Shown piece after piece: positions 1-8,241 of a stretch of DNA of 64,000 bases. The stretch spans positions 14,370-78,369 of the forward strand of contig JAPJQL010000012.1 of the NCBI GenBank assembly GCA_030825115.1. Direction: 5' to 3'. This DNA is from Lachnospiraceae bacterium (lineage in GTDB: Bacteria; Bacillota; Clostridia; Lachnospirales; Lachnospiraceae). Each line of letters starts with the position of its first letter. Positions within the stretch are counted from its first letter, which is position 1. The notes below the pieces were generated by a model, which was not told the origin of the DNA, searched no databases, and was given only the letters and a program-made list of their open reading frames with translations. Position numbers and translations under genes: made by a program.

Positions 1-374
1 AGATTGCAGCTCCAATCCGTGTGGAGCTGGCACAGTACCGCGAGCTGGCTTCTTTCGCCCAGTTTGGTTCAGAGCTGGATGCAGCGACGACCCAGCAGCT
101 GGCACAGGGCGAGCGTCTGAAAGAGATCTTAAAGCAGCCTCAATACCAGCCAATGCCGGTTGAATATCAGGTTGTCATCATCTATGCGGCGACCAGAAAG
201 CATCTTTTGGATATTCCGGTGGCTGACGTGCTGGCATTTGAGAAAGACCTGTTTAAATTCATCGATGCGAAGTATCCGGAGATCCTGACTTCTATCCGAG
301 AGACGAAGCAGCTGGGTGAGGAGACAGAGCAACTTTTGGTGAAGGCTATCAACGAGTGCAAGGAACAGCGCTAG
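1..374 (+). CDS. atpA: ATP synthase F1 alpha subunit, C-terminal fragment
   Basis: This is the 3' end of the F1 alpha subunit gene; the gene begins before the window. The open frame runs from base 3 with no start codon needed and gives about 123 residues. They match the all-helical C-terminal domain of AtpA: the opening IRVELAQYREL segment, then the EYQVVIIYAAT stretch near the end. In the complex, alpha alternates with beta in the F1 hexamer and carries non-catalytic nucleotide sites. It is followed after 18 bases by atpG, and the gene order alpha-gamma-beta-epsilon is the standard atp operon order. Missing N-terminal and nucleotide-binding domains reflect only the window edge. Confidence 0.96.
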   Translation, partial: IAAPIRVELAQYRELASFAQFGSELDAATTQQLAQGERLKEILKQPQYQPMPVEYQVVIIYAATRKHLLDIPVADVLAFEKDLFKFIDAKYPEILTSIRETKQLGEETEQLLVKAINECKEQR

Positions 375-392
375 AAATCGAGGTAAACGTTC

Positions 393-1256
393 ATGGCATC
401 CATGAGAGATATTAAACGTAGAAGAGCGAGTATCCAGAGCACCGGCCAGATTACCAAGGCTATGAAGCTGGTTTCTACGGTTAAGCTGCAGAAGTCCAGG
501 GCGAAAGCCGAGAGTTCCAAACCGTATTTCGAGCTGATGTATGCGACCATCGCCTCCATGCTGCAAAAGTCCGGGGTGATGGACCATAAGTATCTCCGCC
601 AGGGGAAGTCGGATAAAAAGGCAGTGATCGCCATTACGTCCAACCGTGGTCTTGCGGGCGGCTATAACAACAATATTGTGAAGCTGATCGCCGGTGAGCC
701 GGGCATGACCCCGGAGAATACGATGATCTATGCAATCGGACGAAAAGGCAGGGACGGTCTGGTAAGACGCGGATATGAGATGAAGGCGGATTATTCCGAA
801 GTCATCAACGAGCCGCTGTACCAGGATGCCGCCGATTTGACGGTGGAGCTGTTAGACGCATTCGGACGTGACGAGATCGGAGAGATCTATCTGGCTTATA
901 CTTCGTTTAAGAATACGGTTGTCCATATTCCAAAGCTGATCAAACTCCTGCCGTTTACGATGGAGGAGCAGGGAGAAGAGGGGACGAGCGGAGCGTATGC
1001 GCTGATGAACTATGAGCCGAATGAGGAGCAGGTTCTCAACGATATCATCCCGAAGTATATGAGCAGTTTAATCTATGGTGCACTTCTGGAAGCGGTTGCC
1101 AGTGAGAACGGGGCGCGTATGAACGCGATGGACTCCGCAACCAACAACGCAGAAGAGATGTTAAGTAAGTTAGAGCTGCAGTACAACCGTGCGCGCCAGG
1201 GTTCCATTACCCAGGAGCTTACGGAGATTATTGCAGGCGCAAATGCTATAAATTAA
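393..1256 (+). CDS. atpG: ATP synthase F1 gamma subunit
   Basis: Central rotor shaft of F1, linking the membrane c-ring to the catalytic alpha/beta hexamer. At 287 residues it has the usual family length. The N-terminal helix begins MASMRDIKRRRASIQSTGQI, the conserved gamma signature in which the Ile-Thr-Lys-Ala-Met stretch follows. The C-terminal helix ends with the typical YNRARQGSITQELTEI segment that lies inside the hexamer. A GAGGT ribosome site lies 8 bases before the ATG. The gene sits 18 bases after atpA and 30 before atpD, so it is cotranscribed with them. Nothing unusual is visible. Confidence 0.97.
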   Translation: MASMRDIKRRRASIQSTGQITKAMKLVSTVKLQKSRAKAESSKPYFELMYATIASMLQKSGVMDHKYLRQGKSDKKAVIAITSNRGLAGGYNNNIVKLIAGEPGMTPENTMIYAIGRKGRDGLVRRGYEMKADYSEVINEPLYQDAADLTVELLDAFGRDEIGEIYLAYTSFKNTVVHIPKLIKLLPFTMEEQGEEGTSGAYALMNYEPNEEQVLNDIIPKYMSSLIYGALLEAVASENGARMNAMDSATNNAEEMLSKLELQYNRARQGSITQELTEIIAGANAIN

Positions 1257-1286
1257 GAGAAAGAAACAAGAATAAGGAGAAGCAAG

Positions 1287-2678
1287 ATGGCAGAACAAAA
1301 CACTGGTAAAATCACGCAGATCATCGGCGCGGTTATGGACGTTAAGTTCTCCCAGGGCAAGATTCCGGAGATCAATGAGGCGATCAAAATCCCGACCGGA
1401 GACGGTAAGGAGCTGGTAGTCGAGGTGGCTCAGGATCTTGGTGACGATACGGTCAGATGTATCGCGATGGGAAGCACCGATGGTTTACGCCGTGGTATGG
1501 ACGCCATTGCAACCGGCGCGCCGATATCCGTACCGGTTGGAGAGAATACGCTTGGACGTATTTTCAACGTACTGGGCGAGCCGATTGACAATAAAGAGAA
1601 GCCACAGGTGGAAGAGTACCTTCCAATCCACAGAAAAGCTCCTACCTTCGAGGAACAGTCCACAGAAAAGGAAATTCTCGAGACCGGTATCAAAGTCGTA
1701 GACCTTCTCTGCCCGTATCAGAAGGGTGGTAAGATTGGTCTGTTCGGCGGTGCAGGTGTAGGTAAGACCGTATTGATTCAGGAGCTGATTCGTAACATCG
1801 CAACGGAGCACGGCGGATATTCCGTATTCACCGGCGTAGGCGAGCGTACCCGTGAGGGAAATGACCTTTACTACGAGATGACCGATTCCGGCGTTATCAA
1901 TAAGACCACGATGGTGTTCGGACAGATGAACGAGCCGCCGGGAGCACGTATGCGTGTGGGTCTGACAGGACTTACCATGGCAGAGTACTTCCGTGACCAG
2001 GGCGGTAAGGACGTGCTGTTGTTCATCGACAATATCTTCCGTTTCACCCAGGCAGGTTCTGAGGTTTCCGCACTGCTTGGACGTATGCCGTCCGCAGTAG
2101 GTTACCAGCCAACCCTCCAGACGGAGATGGGTGCTCTGCAGGAGCGTATCACTTCCACCAAGAGCGGTTCGATCACGTCCGTTCAGGCAGTATACGTACC
2201 GGCCGATGACCTTACTGACCCGGCGCCGGCGAATACATTCGCCCATCTGGATGCAACCACGGTTCTTAGCCGTTCTATCGTAGAGCTGGGTATCTACCCG
2301 GCGGTTGACCCGCTTGAGTCCACCTCCCGTATGCTTGACCCGCGTGTGGTTGGCGAGGAGCATTACAATGTGGCGCGTGGCGTACAGCAGGTGCTTCAGA
2401 AATATAAAGAATTACAGGATATCATCGCCATGTTAGGTATGGATGAGCTTTCCGAGGAAGATAAGCTGACCGTATCCCGCGCAAGAAAGATCCAGAGATT
2501 CTTATCTCAGCCTTTCTTCGTTGCAGGACAGTTTACCGGTATGGAAGGCCGTTATGTACCGCTGAGCGAGACAGTACAGGGCTTCAAGGAGATTCTGGAC
2601 GGGAAGCATGACGATGTGCCGGAGCAGTATTTCCTGAATGCAGGTAATATCGATGACGTTCTTGCCCGTGTGAAATAG
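1287..2678 (+). CDS. atpD: ATP synthase F1 beta subunit
   Basis: Catalytic subunit of the F1 ATPase, 463 residues, normal length. The P-loop GGAGVGKT lies at residues 154-161, the catalytic glutamate region GERTREGNDLY starts at 185, the Walker B strand LLFIDNIFRF is near 244-253, and the regulatory DELSEED loop is intact in the C-terminal domain. An AAGGAG ribosome site precedes the ATG. It lies between atpG and atpC in the standard order. The coding strand is rich in frequently used codons, as expected for a highly expressed gene. The sequence does not show whether the enzyme couples protons or sodium, because the c subunit lies outside the window. Confidence 0.98.
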   Translation: MAEQNTGKITQIIGAVMDVKFSQGKIPEINEAIKIPTGDGKELVVEVAQDLGDDTVRCIAMGSTDGLRRGMDAIATGAPISVPVGENTLGRIFNVLGEPIDNKEKPQVEEYLPIHRKAPTFEEQSTEKEILETGIKVVDLLCPYQKGGKIGLFGGAGVGKTVLIQELIRNIATEHGGYSVFTGVGERTREGNDLYYEMTDSGVINKTTMVFGQMNEPPGARMRVGLTGLTMAEYFRDQGGKDVLLFIDNIFRFTQAGSEVSALLGRMPSAVGYQPTLQTEMGALQERITSTKSGSITSVQAVYVPADDLTDPAPANTFAHLDATTVLSRSIVELGIYPAVDPLESTSRMLDPRVVGEEHYNVARGVQQVLQKYKELQDIIAMLGMDELSEEDKLTVSRARKIQRFLSQPFFVAGQFTGMEGRYVPLSETVQGFKEILDGKHDDVPEQYFLNAGNIDDVLARVK

Positions 2679-2689
2679 GGGGTAGGAAT

Positions 2690-3088
2690 ATGGCTGATAT
2701 TATGAAATTGCACATTATCACTCCGAACCGTGACTTTTACCAGGGGGATGTTACCATGGTGGAGCTGACTACGACGGAGGGACAGATCGGTATCTACCCG
2801 AACCACATCCCGCTGACCGCGGTGGTGTCTCCGGGTGTGCTGAAGATTCATGAGGAAGGCCAGACGTTGGAAGCAGCCTTGCTTTCCGGTTTCGTCACGA
2901 TTTTTCCGGAGGAAGTCATTATCATGGCTGAGACGGTAGAATGGCCGGATGAGATTGACTTCAGCCGTGCCGAGGAAGCGCGCGTGCGCGCGGAGCGGCG
3001 GATTACCATGAACTCGAATGAGATTGACATCATGCGTGCAGAGATGTCGTTAAAGAGGGCGCTGGTACGTCTGGAGCTGAAGCATTAA
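2690..3088 (+). CDS. atpC: ATP synthase F1 epsilon subunit
   Basis: Epsilon subunit of F1, which joins the gamma shaft to the c-ring and can inhibit ATP hydrolysis. The 132 residues form an N-terminal beta-sandwich, with the motif TTEGQIGIYPNHIPL near residues 28-42, and a C-terminal two-helix hairpin rich in Arg and Glu. GGGGGTAGG just upstream provides the ribosome site, and the gene begins 11 bases after atpD. It is the last gene of the operon: the next recognisable gene starts about 400 bases later, after a decayed reading frame and an inverted repeat. Confidence 0.97.
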   Translation: MADIMKLHIITPNRDFYQGDVTMVELTTTEGQIGIYPNHIPLTAVVSPGVLKIHEEGQTLEAALLSGFVTIFPEEVIIMAETVEWPDEIDFSRAEEARVRAERRITMNSNEIDIMRAEMSLKRALVRLELKH

Positions 3089-3090
3089 GC

Positions 3091-3393
3091 TATTTAAGTG
3101 AGATAAATTACAACCCGGAACGATGGGATCTGCTGTCGTTTCGGGGGATTCTCGCAGTAATTCTTGCTGCGGAAATCAAAGGGGAAAATTCTTCCCGTAT
3201 CCCAAAGTATGGATAGATAGAGAACAATGTTCTTGCAGTATCAGAGAAAATTACATATAATAAAAGGAGAGCTCTGCACCGGAAGGTCAGTAAGATCAAG
3301 TCCAGCGAGAAGATAGGGTGCAAAGCGAAGGACAAATTCCCTTTTACCGAAGCGGATGTAAGACAGTATCTTGAAGATTACTGGCAGGATTAA
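3091..3393 (+). pseudogene. Decayed reading frame with one in-frame TAG
   Basis: The roughly 400 bases between atpC and the next gene are not featureless. One frame stays open from just after the atpC stop to a TAA at 3391-3393, broken only by a TAG at 3214-3216. The first part reads NYNPERWDLLSFRG then AVILAAEIKG; the second part ends FPFTEADVRQYLEDYWQD, which has the look of a real protein C-terminus. I see no ATG or GTG start and no ribosome site, so I read it as the remnant of a lost or inserted small gene. I do not recognise the family. A chance open frame is possible, but about 100 codons with protein-like composition and a single stop makes that less likely. Confidence 0.4.
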
Positions 3394-3401
3394 AATTTGT
3401 G

Positions 3402-3438
3402 GAAAAGAATCTTCTTCAATTTGAGGGGGATTCTTTTC
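3402..3438 (+). terminator. Inverted repeat after the atp operon
   Basis: GAAAAGAATC at 3402-3411 is repeated inverted as GATTCTTTTC at 3429-3438, a perfect 10-bp stem with a 17-base loop. It lies between the decayed frame and the DUF3810 gene and has no strong T-run after it, so it may be a weak terminator or a processing site for the atp transcript. Confidence 0.4.
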
Positions 3439-3485
3439 ACATACGGATAGAAAAATTGATTTAAATCATGAAAAGGGTGCTTGCG

Positions 3486-4526
3486 ATGGACAGAAAAAAT
3501 AAATGGTATGCTGCAGCAGGAGCTATCCTGTTAGCGTCGGCATTCGCATTACAGGTGGCGGCAAGGAATATCGGCGGATTTGCCACATGGTATGCTCACA
3601 GGATCTATCCGGTCTTAGTGGGGGCGATTGGACGATTTTTTGGCATTTTCCCTTTCTCAGTGGTGGAAATATGCCTTTATCTGCTTATTTTTATCAGCAT
3701 AGTGTATGCTATCCGCTTTTTAAGGGAACCTTGGCGGATGCTCAGCAGGACGTTGTTTCTTGTGGGGGCACTGCTGTTTTCTTACACGGCCAACTGTGGT
3801 GTCAACTATTATGCTGCGCCGTTTTCTTCCTACGCGGGACTGGAGACAGGATTATATACAAAAGAAGAACTGGAAGACTTGTGCCGTTTTCTGGTAGAAC
3901 AGGTCAATGAGAATGTTACAATGGAATCCTATGCCGAACACCGGCAGGAGTGGAGAAAAGAAGGTTTGAAGGCGATGGGACAGGCGGCGGCACAATATGA
4001 GTGTTTGGGAGGTTTTTATCCGCCCCCGAAAGAGGTAGCCTGGTCTTACATATTGTCGGTTCAGCAACTCTGCGGAATCTATGCCCCATTTACGATTGAA
4101 GCAAATTACAATGGGGATATGCCAAGTTACAATGTTCCCCATACAATCTGCCATGAGCTGTCCCATTTGAAGGGATTTATGCGGGAAGACGAGGCGAATT
4201 TTATCGGTTATCTCGCCTGCATCTCTTCGGAAAACCAGGCATTCCGATACAGCGGTTATCTGATGGGGTGGATTTACGCGGGAAATGCCCTTGCGAGAGC
4301 AGATATGAAGGCGTATATGGAACTGCGGCAGCAGTTGGATCCGCAGGCGGAGCGGGACCTCCTGGCCAATAATGCTTTTTGGGACCGGTATGAGGGAAAG
4401 GTCGCAGAGGCGGCAAACCAGTTAAATGACACTTATCTGAAGATGAATGACCAGACGGACGGGGTGCAGAGCTATGGGCGGGCGGTGGATTTGATGTTGG
4501 CTTATTATATGGGGCAGGCACGGTGA
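3486..4526 (+). CDS. DUF3810 family membrane protein, predicted zinc peptidase
   Basis: Matches the DUF3810 family in layout. About three hydrophobic segments occupy the first 110 residues, followed by a soluble domain carrying CHELSHLKGF. This contains an HExxH metal-binding motif, H223-E224-H227, and is followed by REDEANF, whose Glu could be a third ligand. This pattern suggests a membrane-anchored zinc metalloprotease with its catalytic domain outside the cell; the substrate is unknown. I chose the ATG at 3486 because AAAGGG lies 8 bases upstream; the ATG at 3468 in the same frame has no ribosome site. It stands alone between the atp operon and glgB. Confidence 0.8.
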   Translation: MDRKNKWYAAAGAILLASAFALQVAARNIGGFATWYAHRIYPVLVGAIGRFFGIFPFSVVEICLYLLIFISIVYAIRFLREPWRMLSRTLFLVGALLFSYTANCGVNYYAAPFSSYAGLETGLYTKEELEDLCRFLVEQVNENVTMESYAEHRQEWRKEGLKAMGQAAAQYECLGGFYPPPKEVAWSYILSVQQLCGIYAPFTIEANYNGDMPSYNVPHTICHELSHLKGFMREDEANFIGYLACISSENQAFRYSGYLMGWIYAGNALARADMKAYMELRQQLDPQAERDLLANNAFWDRYEGKVAEAANQLNDTYLKMNDQTDGVQSYGRAVDLMLAYYMGQAR

Positions 4527-4576
4527 GGAAAAGGTGGTCAAAAAGAAGTGTAAAAAAATTGGCGGACGGATATTGA

Positions 4577-4605
4577 TTGCAGTACGGATAAAAATAAGCT
4601 ATAAT
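4577..4605 (+). promoter_or_regulatory. Promoter of glgB
   Basis: TTGCAG at 4577-4582 and TATAAT at 4600-4605 are separated by 17 bp, a good vegetative sigma promoter. Transcription would begin near 4612, leaving a leader of about 78 bases before the glgB ATG. Confidence 0.7.
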
Positions 4606-4689
4606 AATAGTCAGAATAAGTGGCATGTACAAGGGGAAAAGGCAGAAATCTGCGGTTGAATTCCCTTGGAAAATAAAGGAGGCTACCGT

Positions 4690-7437
4690 ATGGACAAAGT
4701 GTTATATGACTTAATGGACTGGGCAGGCATTGAGGAGATTGTGTATTCGGAGGCGGCGAATCCGGAAAAACTGCTGGGACCGCACGTGACGGCGCAGGGG
4801 CTGCTCATTCAGGCGTTTATCCCGACTGCAGCAGGCATCACCGTGAAGCTGACGGCCAGCGGAAAAAAATACCCGATGGAACAGCAGGACGACGCAGGTT
4901 TTTTTGCAGTATTGGTACCCCGCAAAAGCATGACGGATTATACGCTTTTAGTAACTTATGATACTGGTGTGGTGGACGAAATCCATGATCCTTATGCATA
5001 TGCGTCGCAGTACACCGATGGAGACCTTAAAAAATTTGAAGCGGGCATCTGCTATGATGTCTATAAAAAGATGGGCGCACATCCGATGACGATTGGCGGA
5101 GTAAGCGGTGTGTATTTTTCTGTATGGGCGCCGTGTGCGATGCGTGTCAGCGTGGTCGGCGATTTCAACCTGTGGGATGGACGCAGACACCAGATGAAAA
5201 GGCAGGGGGATTCCGGTATCTTTGAGCTGTTTATCCCCGGTTTGGAGAGCGGAACCATCTATAAGTATGAGATCAAGAGTCCAAAAGGAGAGCCGATGTT
5301 AAAGGCAGACCCATATGCAAACTATGCGGAACTGCGTCCGCACAATGCGTCGGTTGTCTGGGATATCGGGAAATTTTCGTGGAGTGACGATGCCTGGATG
5401 AAGGCACGTGAGAAGGCTGACCATAAGACAAAGCCGGTATCCATCTATGAACTGCACCTGGGTTCCTGGATTCGCAAGCCTCTTGAGGTTGCGGAAGACG
5501 GGACGGAGACAGTCGGCTCCGAATTTTACAATTATCGGGAAATCGCGGTGCGCCTGGCAGAGTATGTCAAAGAGATGGGATATACGCATGTGGAGCTGAT
5601 GCCGGTGATGGAACATCCCCTGGATGCTTCCTGGGGGTATCAGGTGACCGGGTATTATGCCCCGACCAGCAGGTATGGAACACCGGATGATTTTATGTAC
5701 TTTATGAACTATATGCATGAGCAGGGGATTGGCGTGATCCTGGACTGGGTTCCGGCACATTTCCCGAGAGATGCTTATGGCATGGCATGTTTTGACGGAA
5801 CCTGTGTCTATGAGCACAAGGACCCACGGCAGGGTTCTCACCCTCATTGGGGAACACTGATCTACAATTATGGCAGGCCACAGGTGACGAACTTCCTGAT
5901 TTCCAATGCGCTGTTCTGGGCAGAGCAATACCATGCTGACGGAATCAGGATGGACGCGGTGGCATCTATGCTGTATCTGGACTATGGAAAGAATGACGGA
6001 GAGTGGGTCGCCAATATCTATGGCGGACATGAGAACCTGGAGGCAGTAGAGTTTTTAAAACATCTGAATTCTGTCTTCAAAAAGCGCGTGAAAGGCGGTA
6101 TGCTGATCGCAGAGGAATCCACCGCATGGCCGCAGATCACCGGCGATGTGAAGGGCGGTTCTCTTGGGTTCGATTATAAGTGGAACATGGGATGGATGAA
6201 TGACTTTACCGGATACATGCAATATGATCCATTTTTCCGCTGTCATCATTATGGGGAGCTGACTTTCAGTATGCTCTATGCATACAGTGAAGATTTTATC
6301 CTGGTATTCTCCCATGACGAGGTGGTCCATGGAAAAGCTTCCATGCTGGGCAAGATGCCGGGCGAGACGCTGGAGGTAAAAGCGGACAACCTGAGGGTGG
6401 CATATGGCTTTATGTATGGACATCCGGGCAAAAAACTTTTGTTTATGGGACAGGAGTTTGCACAGGTATCCGAGTGGAATGAGAATGAGGAGCTTCCATG
6501 GGATATTGTGAAGTATCCGGTCCACAAGACGACAAAAGATTATGTGAAGGCGCTGAACCAGTTTTACAAGAGCCATCCGGCTTTGTACGAAGCGGATCAT
6601 CATCCGGACGGATTTGAATGGGTGAACTGCACAGCAGGTGCGGACAATATCCTGGTATTTATGAGAAAGACCAAAAAAGCGGATGAGACATTACTGTTTG
6701 TCTACAATTTTGCGCCGGTTGAGCATGAAAAATATCAGGTTGGCGTGCCGTTCCACGGAAAGTATAAAGAAATTTTCAACAGTGACGCTATCGCATTTGG
6801 CGGAAGCGGAAAAGGAAATCCGAGAGTCAAAACCAGTAAGAAAGCGGAATGTGATGAGCGTGAGAATTCCATCATGATCGAGGTTCCGCCGATGTCTATG
6901 CTGGTATTCTCCTGTACGAAGACGGATGAGCCGGTGAAAAAGGCCTCCGGTGCGGCAGGGACAAAAAGTCCGGCTAAAGCAAAGGCAGGAGAAGAAACCA
7001 GCGCACCTGTGAAGCCAACTGCAAAAGAAACGGCAAGGTCAGTGGCAAAGGCTGCGACCGAAGCAGTGACAAAGACAGTAGCGAAAGCTGCGGCCAAGGC
7101 GGCAAAGACAGCGGGAGAAAAATTCTTAACGAAACAGGATGAGGACAAGAAGGCAGAGGAGAAAAAGCCGGAGGTCAAAAAGATAGAAGATAAGAAACCG
7201 GAAGTCAAGAAGCTGGCGGACAAAAAGCCTGAAGTCAAAAAGGTAGAAGATAAGAAGCCGGAGATCAAGAAGCTGGCGGACAAAAAGCCTGAAGTCAAGA
7301 AGGTAGAAGATAAGAAGCCAGAGGTCAAGAAGCTGGCGGACAAAAAGCCTGAGGTCAAAAAGGTAGAGGATAAGAAGCCGGAAGTCAGGAAGCTGACGGA
7401 TAAAAAAACGGCGGATGAAAGCAAGAGAGAAGAATAG
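4690..7437 (+). CDS. glgB: 1,4-alpha-glucan branching enzyme with Lys-rich repeat tail
   Basis: Branching enzyme of glycogen synthesis: it cuts alpha-1,4 chains and rejoins them through alpha-1,6 bonds. An N-terminal CBM48-like region (SVYFSVWAPCAMRVSVVGDFN) precedes a GH13 barrel with DWVPAHF, nucleophile D422 in DGIRMDA, acid/base at E475-E476 in IAEEST, and HDE at 542-544. The conserved protein ends near residue 742. The remaining 170 or so residues are unusual: an Ala/Lys-rich stretch and then eight decapeptides of the type KKPEVKK-LAD/VED. At 915 residues it is far longer than typical family members (about 630-730). The start is the ATG at 4690, with AAGGAGG 7 bases upstream; an upstream in-frame TTG has no such site. 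Monocistronic. Confidence 0.95.
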   Translation: MDKVLYDLMDWAGIEEIVYSEAANPEKLLGPHVTAQGLLIQAFIPTAAGITVKLTASGKKYPMEQQDDAGFFAVLVPRKSMTDYTLLVTYDTGVVDEIHDPYAYASQYTDGDLKKFEAGICYDVYKKMGAHPMTIGGVSGVYFSVWAPCAMRVSVVGDFNLWDGRRHQMKRQGDSGIFELFIPGLESGTIYKYEIKSPKGEPMLKADPYANYAELRPHNASVVWDIGKFSWSDDAWMKAREKADHKTKPVSIYELHLGSWIRKPLEVAEDGTETVGSEFYNYREIAVRLAEYVKEMGYTHVELMPVMEHPLDASWGYQVTGYYAPTSRYGTPDDFMYFMNYMHEQGIGVILDWVPAHFPRDAYGMACFDGTCVYEHKDPRQGSHPHWGTLIYNYGRPQVTNFLISNALFWAEQYHADGIRMDAVASMLYLDYGKNDGEWVANIYGGHENLEAVEFLKHLNSVFKKRVKGGMLIAEESTAWPQITGDVKGGSLGFDYKWNMGWMNDFTGYMQYDPFFRCHHYGELTFSMLYAYSEDFILVFSHDEVVHGKASMLGKMPGETLEVKADNLRVAYGFMYGHPGKKLLFMGQEFAQVSEWNENEELPWDIVKYPVHKTTKDYVKALNQFYKSHPALYEADHHPDGFEWVNCTAGADNILVFMRKTKKADETLLFVYNFAPVEHEKYQVGVPFHGKYKEIFNSDAIAFGGSGKGNPRVKTSKKAECDERENSIMIEVPPMSMLVFSCTKTDEPVKKASGAAGTKSPAKAKAGEETSAPVKPTAKETARSVAKAATEAVTKTVAKAAAKAAKTAGEKFLTKQDEDKKAEEKKPEVKKIEDKKPEVKKLADKKPEVKKVEDKKPEIKKLADKKPEVKKVEDKKPEVKKLADKKPEVKKVEDKKPEVRKLTDKKTADESKREE
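7162..7410 (+). repeat. Tandem 60-bp repeat encoding the GlgB tail
   Basis: The coding sequence repeats every 30 bp as a decapeptide (KKPEVKKLAD or KKPEVKKVED). The two types alternate, giving a 60-bp higher-order unit. Lines 7201-7260, 7261-7320 and 7321-7380 are nearly identical. Flanking units at 7162-7200 and 7381-7410 are more divergent, as expected when a tandem array expands from its centre. It is in frame and within glgB (residues 825-907). Confidence 0.95.
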
Positions 7438-7448
7438 CGACGATGCAT

Positions 7449-7493
7449 AGACAGCTGCAGCCGTGGAGATAAGTACCCCGGCTGCAGCTGTCT
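7449..7493. terminator. Terminator between glgB and the HAD gene
   Basis: A perfect 15-bp stem, AGACAGCTGCAGCCG at 7449-7463 with its complement at 7479-7493, encloses a 15-base loop. It lies between the ends of two convergent genes and may serve both strands. The T-run is weak on the plus strand (GCGTTTC). Confidence 0.75.
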
Positions 7494-7512
7494 GCGTTTC
7501 AACATAATATCG

Positions 7513-8241
7513 TTAAAGGATTTTTTTGATATCCATTAACCTGTTTATTTCATAATCAGGCTTGATACCCGCCATCCGGGGCTGTCTGCCAAGGTTTACC
7601 CAGCAGGTGGCAATTCCGGCATTTTTACCGCCCTGGATATCCGATGTAAGGCTGTCTCCGATGATGATCATCCGGGACGGGTCCTGCTCGGCGATCCGGG
7701 CAAAGCAGTAATCAAAATATTCTTTCTTTGGCTTTTGGCTTCCGGCGTCTTCTGAAACAAAAATATCTGAAAAATACCGGTCAAGGCCAGAATCTTTCAG
7801 CCGGCGGTACTGGGTGTGGGAGATGCCGTTTGTCACGACATAAAGCTGATAACGGCTGGAAAGACAGGCACAGATCTCTGACGCTCCCTCGATCAGGACT
7901 GCGCAGGAATCCAACTGCTCCCGGTATAGGCGTTCCACTTCGGAGGCGTCGATCTCTTTGCCGAGGGTTTTGAAAAATTCAACAAAGCGGTTTTCGATGA
8001 TTGCCTCTTTGGGAATCGCTCCCCGCTCAAAGGCTTTCCAGTATTTTTTGTTGATCTCATGATATCGTTTTTCCAAAGCCTTTGTCGGCTCTACTCCATA
8101 AGTCTGCAGCACAACACGGACACCCCGGCGCTCAGCCTCGTCGAAGTCGAGGAGCGTGCCGTCCACGTCTAACAGCACGGTGGTGAAAGCGCGGGAACCG
8201 CTCTGATGGAGCAAAGCAGTCTGATCATTCTCAATCTTCAT
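7513..8241 (-). CDS. HAD-superfamily hydrolase, YjjG-like nucleotidase
   Basis: Haloacid-dehalogenase phosphatase of 242 residues. Motif I is LLDVDGTLLDFDE (Asp nucleophile and Asp acid/base), motif II VVTNG, motif III the Lys in GSQKPKKEYF, and motif IV GDSLTSDIQGG. The overall pattern resembles the YjjG branch, 5'-nucleotidases acting on non-canonical pyrimidine nucleotides. That would fit the overlap with pyrC: its ATG lies inside the last codons of pyrC (11-base overlap), so the two are translationally coupled. The substrate is inferred from the family and neighbour only. Confidence 0.85.
   Translation of the reverse strand: MKIENDQTALLHQSGSRAFTTVLLDVDGTLLDFDEAERRGVRVVLQTYGVEPTKALEKRYHEINKKYWKAFERGAIPKEAIIENRFVEFFKTLGKEIDASEVERLYREQLDSCAVLIEGASEICACLSSRYQLYVVTNGISHTQYRRLKDSGLDRYFSDIFVSEDAGSQKPKKEYFDYCFARIAEQDPSRMIIIGDSLTSDIQGGKNAGIATCWVNLGRQPRMAGIKPDYEINRLMDIKKIL

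Noticed and set aside
1485..2363. Long open frame on the minus strand across atpD
   Set aside because: It is a mirror of the codon pattern of the highly biased atpD gene; the translation is low-complexity His/Arg/Cys-rich and has no ribosome site.
3214..3216. Amber codon read as pyrrolysine
   Set aside because: The frame lacks a start codon and ribosome site, and nothing in the window suggests amber recoding; decay is simpler.
7162..7410. CRISPR-like regular repeat
   Set aside because: The repeats are contiguous, in frame and coding, without unique spacers or cas genes.
6735..7505. Minus-strand open frame of about 256 codons across the GlgB tail
   Set aside because: Its repeated SSTFLTSGFLS pattern is only the complement of the KKPEVKK repeat. 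No ribosome site or promoter.
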